Source of the DNA: Aquificaceae bacterium
GTDB lineage: Bacteria > Aquificota > Aquificia > Aquificales > Aquificaceae
NCBI GenBank assembly: GCA_027049085.1
Contig: JALTVH010000180.1
Location: forward strand, 1-14,267
Direction of reading: 5' to 3'
DNA length: 14,267 nucleotides
Shown: positions 7,000 through 13,225 of the stretch, piece after piece
Numbering within the stretch: position 1 is the stretch's first letter
How the letters are laid out: every line of letters begins with the position of its first letter
Notes under the pieces: model-generated
The model's database searches: none
What the model saw: the letters and a program-made list of their open reading frames with translations, nothing else
Told to the model about the DNA's origin: nothing
Program-made: the position numbers and the translations under genes

Positions 7000-7675
7000 T
7001 TATCAGAGAATACCACAGCATGAGTCCATCGTGGCTACCGAGGATGTCCTCTGAAGCCCTCTCGGGGTGAGGCATCATCCCAAAGACGTTTCCCTCTCTG
7101 TTCACTACCCCAGCAATATTGGAAACGGAACCGTTTGGGTTGGCACTCTCAGTTACCTCACCCTCTTCTGTGCAGTACCTGAATATTATCTGACCCCTTT
7201 CCTCCATCCTTTTAAGTTCATCTTCAGGAACGTAATACCTTCCATCGTGGTGGGCTATGGGTATCCTGAGCAACTCACCCTTCTCAAGCTTCCTTGTGAG
7301 TCGTGTTCTTTCATTCTCAACTCTAAGATAGACCTGGTCACAGATGAACCTCATGCTCAGGTTAGGCAGGAGAGCACCAGGAAGGAGACCAAGCTCTGTT
7401 AGGATCTGGAAGCCGTTGCAGATCCCGAGGACTATACCTCCCTTCTGGGCAAAGTCGTAAAGGGACTGGGCAAGGGGCGTCTTGCTCGCCAGGGCACCGG
7501 GGCGCAGGTAATCCCCAAAGGAAAAGCCACCCGGAACGATGACCACATCATATCCAGATAGATTCCTTTCCTCATGGAAGATGAGGCTAACCTCCCTTTC
7601 GAGTACGTCTCTTATCACGTAGTAGGTGTCATAATCACAGTTTGAACCTGGAAAAACACAGACGCCAAATTTCAT
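6992..7675 (-). CDS. purQ: Phosphoribosylformylglycinamidine synthase, glutaminase subunit PurQ
   Basis: PurQ releases ammonia from glutamine and passes it to PurL, with PurS bridging, in the fourth step of de novo purine synthesis in the cytoplasm. The 227-residue protein is a class I glutamine amidotransferase. It has the N-terminal VFPGSNCD (7-14), VPGGFSFGDYLRPG (47-60), the nucleophile Cys86 in GICNGFQ (84-90), and the catalytic His203 and Glu205 in PHPERA (202-207). Length is normal for the small PurQ type. Its ATG overlaps the purS stop by one base (TAATG), typical of a tightly coupled pair. No purL is in the window. Confidence 0.98.
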   Translation of the reverse strand: MKFGVCVFPGSNCDYDTYYVIRDVLEREVSLIFHEERNLSGYDVVIVPGGFSFGDYLRPGALASKTPLAQSLYDFAQKGGIVLGICNGFQILTELGLLPGALLPNLSMRFICDQVYLRVENERTRLTRKLEKGELLRIPIAHHDGRYYVPEDELKRMEERGQIIFRYCTEEGEVTESANPNGSVSNIAGVVNREGNVFGMMPHPERASEDILGSHDGLMLWYSLISD

Positions 7676-7896
7676 TAGAGCTCCTCAATCTGGTAGTCCT
7701 CAATAAGAGGATTGATTATGAATTTCTGCACAAGCTTGTGTACATCTTCACTGTCGGGGACCTCAAGCTCAAGGAGCTTTCCTACCCTGACCTCACCGAC
7801 TTCATGACCTCTGTCTCTCAGGAGTTCCTGGACCGCCCTGCCCTGGGGGTCAAGGAGTCCCTTCTTGGGCGTTATCAGAACCCTCACTTTCTTCAT
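7675..7896 (-). CDS. purS: Phosphoribosylformylglycinamidine synthase subunit PurS
   Basis: PurS is the small subunit that holds PurQ and PurL together in the FGAM synthase complex. The 73-residue protein starts MKKVRVLITPKKGLLDPQG, the usual PurS opening (beta strand followed by the K-G-LDPQG motif). It continues with a variable-length helix and ends in VQKFIINPLIEDYQIEEL, matching the family's LL-NP-IE-Y-I end. ATG 7896 is preferred over an in-frame ATG at 7923 because AAGGAG lies 6 bases upstream and this removes nine non-homologous residues. The gene begins 47 bases inside the 3' end of gyrA, a long overlap, and runs directly into purQ. Confidence 0.95.
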   Translation of the reverse strand: MKKVRVLITPKKGLLDPQGRAVQELLRDRGHEVGEVRVGKLLELEVPDSEDVHKLVQKFIINPLIEDYQIEEL

Positions 7897-10204
7897 CCTT
7901 CTCTCCTTCAGACTTGACCACAACCCTCACTATCCTGTCCTCACCCAGATCCCACCTGGAGCGGGCAAGCTTTGACCGGGTACCGAGGTATATCTCATCT
8001 GCACTGAAGCTGTCATAAAAGAGGTTACCCCCTTCGGTGCTCACCATCACCTCAAGTTTCTCTCCCATGGGAATGAGGTCCACAAGGCTCTCCCTTGCAG
8101 AACCAAGGACCCTCGTTCCCTTAACCCCCCTGTTTCTGACAGGTATCTCATTCTGATAGATCCTCTTAACACGCCCTTCGGGCGTAACTACAAGTATGAA
8201 AGGCTCACCTTTTATTATCCTTGTGCCAACAACCGCATCGCCTTCCTCAAGCTTAATTCCCTGAAGGCCCTTTGTCCCTGGCGTTGCGGGAGGTATCTCC
8301 CTGATGCTGAAACGGGCGACCTTGCCCGTATTGGTGAAGATGAGGATGTCGGACTCGTCCACCGACTGGGCTATGCCAACCACCTCGTCATCATCCGCCA
8401 GCTTGATTATCTTCATTCCCTGGGAACGGTACTCAAACTCAACAAGTGGTATTTTCTTGAGATTTCCCTGCTTTGTTGCAAGGAGAAGGCGGTCTGCAAA
8501 CTGTTCCCTTATAAAGGCACCTATTATCCTCTCTCCGGGCTCCCTGAAGCTGACCTTACTTCCCTGAAGTGCCTGGGAACCTGCTATCCAGTAAACCCTC
8601 CCCCTGTTTGAAACAAGGAAGAGACCCTCGGTGAAGGGAACGTCCAGAACGTTCACCACGGGGGATTCACCCATCGGCAGGTCCTCAAGGGGAACAACCC
8701 TCCCGTTTTCAAGGACCGCAACCTCAAGGGATCCTTCCTCAAGCTCCCCCTCAAGCCCTTCAATGAAGGTACGCCTCGGGTCCCTGTACTTTTTGATGAG
8801 CGTTTCTGTCTCCTCTTTGAAGATCTTTATCCTTTCCTCCTCACTTCCAATGACCTTACGGTAATACGCTATCTTTTGAGTTAGGTCCTCCTCTTCCTTC
8901 TGAAGCTTTTCCCTCTCAAGGGATGTGAGCCTCTGGAGCCTCATGTCCAGTACCGCCTGAGCCTGCTTTTCTGTCAGAGAAAAGCGGTTCATCAGGAACT
9001 GGCGAGCCTCTGCAACGTCCCTTGAACGCCTGATTCCTTCAATTACCTCGTCTAAATTGGCAAGGGCTATAAGCAGTCCCTGAACTATGTGCAGCCTTTC
9101 CTCCGCCTTCCTGAGGTAATACTTTGTCCTACGGAGTATTACATTTAGCCGGTGCCTGATGAACTCCCTTAAAAGGTCCTTTATCCCGCAGAGCTTAGGC
9201 TCTCCGTCAACCAGAACCACAAGGTTGACCGGGAATCCACGCCTGAGCTGAGTGTATTTGAAGAGCTTCTTGAGAACCTTCTCGCCCTTTGCCTCCCTTT
9301 TGAGCTCTATGACGATCCTGATCCCCTCCTTGTCCGACTCGTCCCTGATATCGGAGATCTCCTTGAGTCTCCCGCTTCTCACATTGTCCGCAATCTTTTT
9401 TATAAGCTCAGACTTATTGACCTGATATGGAATTTCGGTAACTATTATCTGTTCTCTTCCACCCTGAACCTTCTCAACGTGGGCTTTTGCCTTGACCTGA
9501 ACTATCCCTCTTCCAGTTTCATATATATCTTTTAAATCCTTGACGTTTTCTATTATTCCACCCGTTGGAAAGTCGGGACCCTTGATTACTTCGAGGATCT
9601 CTTCGGTTGTCATCTGGGGATTGTCCGCCAGCTTGATAAGGGCTGATCCAACTTCCTTGAGATTGTGAGGCGGGATAGAAGTTGCAAGGCCTACCGCAAT
9701 CCCAGCGGTTCCGTTGCAGAGGAGATTGGGAAACTTGGAAGGAAGGACAGTAGGTTCCATCAATGACTCATCAAAGTTGGGAACAAAGTCAACAGTCTCC
9801 TTATCAATGTCCTCAAGCATCTCCATTGCGATCTTGGAGAGCTTGGCTTCAGTGTACCTCATTTGGGCTGGAGGGTCGCCGTCAACGGAACCGTAGTTTC
9901 CCTGACCGATGATAAGGATATACCTCATTGAGAAGTCCTGAGCCATCCTCACCAGAGCATCGTAAACCGCCTGATCACCGTGGGGATGAAACTTACCCAG
10001 AACCTCACCAACTACCCTCGCACTCTTCTTAAAGGGCTTGTCGGGGGTGAGGCCCATCTCGTACATGGAGAAAAGGATCCTCCTCTGAACGGGCTTAAGT
10101 CCATCCCGAACGTCGGGAATTGCCCTCCCGACTATGACGGACATGGCGTAATCAATGTAAGACTGTTTAACTTCCTCTTCTATCGGGACTTCAAGGACTT
10201 CCAT
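7850..10204 (-). CDS. gyrA: Type IIA topoisomerase subunit A (GyrA), GyrA box absent
   Basis: GyrA is the DNA-cleaving subunit of the tetrameric enzyme that passes one duplex through another. The 784-residue protein has the breakage-reunion core (about 1-480) with SYIDYAMSVIVGRAIPDVRD (15-34), HPHGDQAVYD (73-82) and the active-site pair Arg116-Tyr117 in MRYTEAK. A coiled-coil tower region (about 350-470) follows, then a beta-pinwheel C-terminal domain (about 492-765) with repeated blades such as LFLVSNRGRVYWI (528-540) and LILFTNTGKVARF-like (620-632). The first-blade GyrA box (QRRGGKG type) is missing: the equivalent place reads LEDLPMGESPVV (507-517). Position 78, equivalent to E. coli Ser83, is Gln. 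The tail (766-784) is acidic. The start has no Shine-Dalgarno sequence; a TATAAT box lies 7 bases upstream. It heads a unit with purS, purQ and RNA ligase. Supercoiling activity cannot be assumed; a ParC-like relaxing/decatenating role is possible. Confidence 0.95.
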   Translation of the reverse strand: MEVLEVPIEEEVKQSYIDYAMSVIVGRAIPDVRDGLKPVQRRILFSMYEMGLTPDKPFKKSARVVGEVLGKFHPHGDQAVYDALVRMAQDFSMRYILIIGQGNYGSVDGDPPAQMRYTEAKLSKIAMEMLEDIDKETVDFVPNFDESLMEPTVLPSKFPNLLCNGTAGIAVGLATSIPPHNLKEVGSALIKLADNPQMTTEEILEVIKGPDFPTGGIIENVKDLKDIYETGRGIVQVKAKAHVEKVQGGREQIIVTEIPYQVNKSELIKKIADNVRSGRLKEISDIRDESDKEGIRIVIELKREAKGEKVLKKLFKYTQLRRGFPVNLVVLVDGEPKLCGIKDLLREFIRHRLNVILRRTKYYLRKAEERLHIVQGLLIALANLDEVIEGIRRSRDVAEARQFLMNRFSLTEKQAQAVLDMRLQRLTSLEREKLQKEEEDLTQKIAYYRKVIGSEEERIKIFKEETETLIKKYRDPRRTFIEGLEGELEEGSLEVAVLENGRVVPLEDLPMGESPVVNVLDVPFTEGLFLVSNRGRVYWIAGSQALQGSKVSFREPGERIIGAFIREQFADRLLLATKQGNLKKIPLVEFEYRSQGMKIIKLADDDEVVGIAQSVDESDILIFTNTGKVARFSIREIPPATPGTKGLQGIKLEEGDAVVGTRIIKGEPFILVVTPEGRVKRIYQNEIPVRNRGVKGTRVLGSARESLVDLIPMGEKLEVMVSTEGGNLFYDSFSADEIYLGTRSKLARSRWDLGEDRIVRVVVKSEGEKDEESEGSDNAQEGTP
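7903..7908 (-). promoter_or_regulatory. Shine-Dalgarno of purS, inside gyrA
   Basis: AAGGAG on the minus strand sits 6 bases ahead of ATG 7896. It lies within the last codons of gyrA and fixes the purS start. Confidence 0.65.
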
Positions 10205-10205
10205 T

Positions 10206-11942
10206 ATGAGAATTATAGCTAAAATCTTACCTGTAATGCTCAGGCGCTATCTCCTGATCCCCGCAACAATAGGCGTTCTGACAGGTGTGTTTGCAATTCT
10301 TTTTGTTTTTACTTTAGATCTGATCACAGGTATAGTTCTTGAAAAGATTGTGGGCTACATCCAGCCTCTCCCTGCGGGAGAAGGCACAAGGGAGTTCTCA
10401 GACAAGCCTGAAAGGTTTTACCTTTTGCCTCTTACAGTTGCTGTGGGTGGATTTATCTCCGGTATCCTCACACACTTCCTCTCCCCAGAGTCGGCGGGAG
10501 TTGGAACGGACTCAGCCATCAGAGCCTATCACAGGAAAGAAAGGCTGTCAATTAAGTCCTCTCTTGTCAAATTACTTACTTCCGCAGTCACCATAGGGAC
10601 AGGTGGAACCTCAGGGAGAGAGGGTCCAATCGCCCTGATAGGCGCCGGTGTGGGAAGCACAGTAGGTAATCTGTTCAGACTCGGTGAGAAGGACAGGCGC
10701 ACTGCTCTTGCTGTGGGCCTTGGTGCAGGAATCGCCGCAATCTTTAAGGCACCCCTTGCAGGGGCCATCATAAGCGCGGAGGTCTTCTTTAAAAGAGACT
10801 TTGAAGTAGAGGCTATGATCCCAAGCTTTGTTGCCTCCGTGGTTTCCTACAGCGTCTTCTGTATGGTATTCGGCTTTCAGCCCATCTTCAGCTCAGAGGT
10901 TCTCTCCCTCAGCGAGAGCGGATACCTGAGTCTCTTAGCCTATGCAGGACTCGGTCTTTTCTGCGCACTGGTTGTGAGATTATTCACTCTGACCTTTTTC
11001 AGAGTAAAGAGTTACTTTGATCTTCTGAAGGTCCATTCCGTTCTCAAGCCTGCCATCGGCGGTTTACTGGCAGGGATCGTCGGGGCTGTGGCGGTCCCTG
11101 CAATAGGAAACGGCTATGGATGGATTCAGCTTATCCTGAGCGGTGAAAGAACGGACCTCTTTCTCATAGTGTCAGGACTGATAGGCGTTGCCATAGGTGT
11201 TTCACTTACCCTCGGCTCTGGAATGTCCGGTGGTGTATTTGGTCCCTCTGTCCTCATCGGTGGATTTACAGGTGCACTTTTTGCAAAGGTTGTAAATGAT
11301 CTAACAGGGGCAGACCTGCATGTTCCTTCCTTCACAATAGTTGGAATGGTCTCTGTATTTGCAGGCGCAGCAAAGGCTCCCCTTTCAACCCTTATACTGA
11401 TCGCCGAGATGACAGGTGGTTACGATCTCCTTGTTCCAGCAATGATCTCCGTGTTTATCAGCTATTTTCTGAGTGGTGAGAGGAGTATATTTCCCTCTCA
11501 GGTTCCTACAAGAGTTGATTCCCCTGCCCACATTGAGGAGTGGGGCATCCTTTCCCTTGAAAAGGAAAAGGTCAGAGACCACATGAAGGTGCCGATCTCC
11601 GTTGTTCCTGAGACACCTGTAGAAGAGGTGCTCCGGATAATAAGCGGTGAGCTGATCGGAGGAGTACCCGTGGTTAGCGGCGCCCGTGTTATCGGAATAG
11701 TCACCAAGAGCGACATAATGGCTCTGAACCCTGCTCTCAGGAAAGAAAGAAAGGCAGGCGAGATAATGACACCAAACCCCATAGTAGCAGTGCCTGAAGA
11801 CACACTTGCTGACTGTCTGAGAGTGATGATAGGAGCAGGTGTGGGGCGACTGCCAGTCGTTGAAGACAGAGAATCAATGAGACTTGTTGGCATAATCACG
11901 AGGGCAGATATAGGCAAAGCTATCAGAAGGTCAAGATTCTGA
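10206..11942 (+). CDS. ClC-family chloride channel/transporter with CBS domain pair
   Basis: An inner-membrane chloride (or other anion) channel or exchanger. The 578-residue protein has the ClC membrane domain (about 12-425) and two cytoplasmic CBS domains (about 456-508 and 518-575), which in ClC proteins bind nucleotides and modulate transport. The selectivity-filter loops are SAGVGTDSA (96-104, in place of GSGIPE), GREGP (137-141, Glu139 being the external gating glutamate), GGVFGP (342-347) and Tyr406 in GGYDLLVP. At the internal proton glutamate site (E. coli Glu203) the sequence SAEVFF (190-195) gives Val193, as in chloride channels rather than exchangers. ATG 10206 has AAGGA 8 bases upstream. 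It starts one base from the divergent gyrA start and ends 12 bases inside arsA-like on the other strand. Family is certain; mechanism and ion are inferred. Confidence 0.93.
   Translation: MRIIAKILPVMLRRYLLIPATIGVLTGVFAILFVFTLDLITGIVLEKIVGYIQPLPAGEGTREFSDKPERFYLLPLTVAVGGFISGILTHFLSPESAGVGTDSAIRAYHRKERLSIKSSLVKLLTSAVTIGTGGTSGREGPIALIGAGVGSTVGNLFRLGEKDRRTALAVGLGAGIAAIFKAPLAGAIISAEVFFKRDFEVEAMIPSFVASVVSYSVFCMVFGFQPIFSSEVLSLSESGYLSLLAYAGLGLFCALVVRLFTLTFFRVKSYFDLLKVHSVLKPAIGGLLAGIVGAVAVPAIGNGYGWIQLILSGERTDLFLIVSGLIGVAIGVSLTLGSGMSGGVFGPSVLIGGFTGALFAKVVNDLTGADLHVPSFTIVGMVSVFAGAAKAPLSTLILIAEMTGGYDLLVPAMISVFISYFLSGERSIFPSQVPTRVDSPAHIEEWGILSLEKEKVRDHMKVPISVVPETPVEEVLRIISGELIGGVPVVSGARVIGIVTKSDIMALNPALRKERKAGEIMTPNPIVAVPEDTLADCLRVMIGAGVGRLPVVEDRESMRLVGIITRADIGKAIRRSRF
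10212..10217 (-). promoter_or_regulatory. -10 box of a possible leaderless gyrA transcript
   Basis: A perfect TATAAT on the minus strand (10217-10212) is followed by 7 bases and then the gyrA ATG (10204). The transcript would begin at or next to the start codon, which fits the absence of a ribosome site. No good -35 is seen 16-18 bases upstream. The box lies inside the first codons of the divergent ClC gene. Confidence 0.4.
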
Positions 11943-13130
11943 AGGGAACAGCCTCACCACAATGTGGCCGTCTTCAATCTTTGCCTGCCCGGGTTCGCAG
12001 TCCCTTATTTTTCTCGGAAGCATTATGTGGCTCTTGAAATTTCCGACCCTCACAACCAGAGAGTCCTCTCCCTTTATTAAGGAAACTTTCTCTTTTGTCA
12101 CAAAAGGTGCCCTGATCCTTACAACGTAGTGGTCGTTCTCACTGATAATCTCATAGGGCTTTTCTCTGTGAAAAACCTCATATGGGTCTCTATTCCCGTA
12201 AACAAGTCTTGAGAGATCTTCAAGCCTCTTCAGGCCAACAACCTCACCCTCAAGAAGGGGAACCTCAAAAATGGGGACTGGCTGAAAATAGGACCTGATC
12301 TCCTCAAGGTACCTTTTCTGCACCTCCTTCCACTTTTTGAGAAATTCGCAGTCCTCGGGCACATCGCCCATCACCCTGTTGATGATCACAGCATCAACGT
12401 TCATGCCAAAGAGGTTGAAGTACATGAAGGCCCTCTGACTCTCCCTTACCACCATCTTTTCTGGATTGGTCACAAGCCTGACCGTTGTGGTTTCAGGATC
12501 AAGGAGAACCTCGTCCACACCCTTTAACTTCTCGTAAAAGTTCTCAAGAGCCTTGAAGTAGCTGTCGTCAGGTAGAGGAATATCCGCAAGCCTACCCGCA
12601 ACAGGCCTTGCAACCTTCATAATCAGCCTTTCCGTTTTAAAGACCTTCTTCATGTACCACTTCAGGACAACGGGCATGGAAACAAAGCGCAGCGACTCAC
12701 CCGTGGGCGGGAGGTCAAGGACAAGGACATCGTACTGACCTTCTTTATAGTACTTATTTATATATAAAAGACTCGTTACCTCTTCCATCCCCGGAAGGAT
12801 AGCCAGCTCCTCAGAGAGGATCTCATCAAGGCCTGTGGTGCTGAAAAGGAGTTCAAGGAACCTGTAAACGTCGCCCCAGTAACGGTCAATGTCCTCCTGA
12901 ACGTCTATCTCCTGAATGTGAAGGTTATCAGCAACCTTTATAGGAAGTCCCTTTGCAGAAAACCTCTCTTCCTCTGTCAGGTCAAAGGCATCGGCAAGGG
13001 AGTGAGCGGGATCGAGGGAAACCACAATCGTCCTGTATCCGAGTTGTGATAGCCTGAGGGCTGTGGAGGCGGAGACAGTTGTCTTTCCTACACCACCTTT
13101 GCCCGAGAAGAGGATGATCCTCATGGTCAT
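11931..13130 (-). CDS. ArsA/Get3-like ATPase with C-terminal HSP20-like domain
   Basis: A cytoplasmic SIMIBI-class ATPase. The 399-residue protein has the deviant Walker A SGKGGVGKTT (9-18), switch I LDPAHS (39-44), the switch II/A-loop DLPPTGESLR (139-148; DTAPTGHTLR is the usual form), and the base-recognition segment TNPEKM (221-226). A small beta domain (about 326-397: HYVVRIRAPF, DSLVVRVG, IVVRLF) resembles the alpha-crystallin/HSP20 fold found at the end of some ArsA proteins and of Get3d. The cysteines for arsenite binding and the Get3 CxxC zinc site are not present (only Cys261 and Cys378). No arsR, arsB, arsC or arsD is nearby, so arsenite export is not supported; a protein-handling role is more plausible but unproven. 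Two starts are possible, ATG 13130 or ATG 13124; the second fits the usual MRII start and a -10 box. It overlaps the ClC gene by 12 bases at the 3' end. Confidence 0.88.
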   Translation of the reverse strand: MTMRIILFSGKGGVGKTTVSASTALRLSQLGYRTIVVSLDPAHSLADAFDLTEEERFSAKGLPIKVADNLHIQEIDVQEDIDRYWGDVYRFLELLFSTTGLDEILSEELAILPGMEEVTSLLYINKYYKEGQYDVLVLDLPPTGESLRFVSMPVVLKWYMKKVFKTERLIMKVARPVAGRLADIPLPDDSYFKALENFYEKLKGVDEVLLDPETTTVRLVTNPEKMVVRESQRAFMYFNLFGMNVDAVIINRVMGDVPEDCEFLKKWKEVQKRYLEEIRSYFQPVPIFEVPLLEGEVVGLKRLEDLSRLVYGNRDPYEVFHREKPYEIISENDHYVVRIRAPFVTKEKVSLIKGEDSLVVRVGNFKSHIMLPRKIRDCEPGQAKIEDGHIVVRLFPSES

Positions 13131-13136
13131 ATTATA
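13131..13136 (-). promoter_or_regulatory. -10 box immediately before the arsA-like gene
   Basis: TATAAT on the minus strand (13136-13131) directly abuts ATG 13130 and lies 6 bases before ATG 13124. With normal spacing transcription would begin at about 13124, making that ATG the first bases of a leaderless mRNA. There is no Shine-Dalgarno sequence for either ATG and no convincing -35. Confidence 0.35.
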
Positions 13137-13158
13137 ATTTCAATGGGGTAGAGGGAAA

Positions 13159-13188
13159 TTGAAAATTATTATCAAATTATTATATAAT
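13159..13188 (+). promoter_or_regulatory. Promoter of the cytochrome c peroxidase gene
   Basis: TTGAAA (13159-13164) and TATAAT (13183-13188) are separated by 18 bases, a near-consensus housekeeping promoter in a very AT-rich stretch. Transcription would start around 13195, giving a leader of about 30 bases that contains the strong ribosome site AGGAGGTG (13212-13219). A short palindrome ATTGCAAT (13192-13199) covers the expected start site and could be an operator, though this is speculative. Confidence 0.6.
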
Positions 13189-13225
13189 TATATTGCAATT
13201 AACTTAAATTTAGGAGGTGGTGGAC

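Noticed and set aside
11931..13130. Arsenite-efflux ATPase (ars operon)
   Set aside because: No arsR, arsB, arsC or arsD nearby, the metal-binding cysteines are missing, and an HSP20-like domain is present.
13159..13175. FNR/Crp-like site (TTGA ... TCAA) upstream of the peroxidase
   Set aside because: The TTGA and TCAA half-sites are 9 bases apart, not the 6 that the TTGAT-N4-ATCAA consensus requires, and the stretch is so AT-rich that such matches arise by chance.
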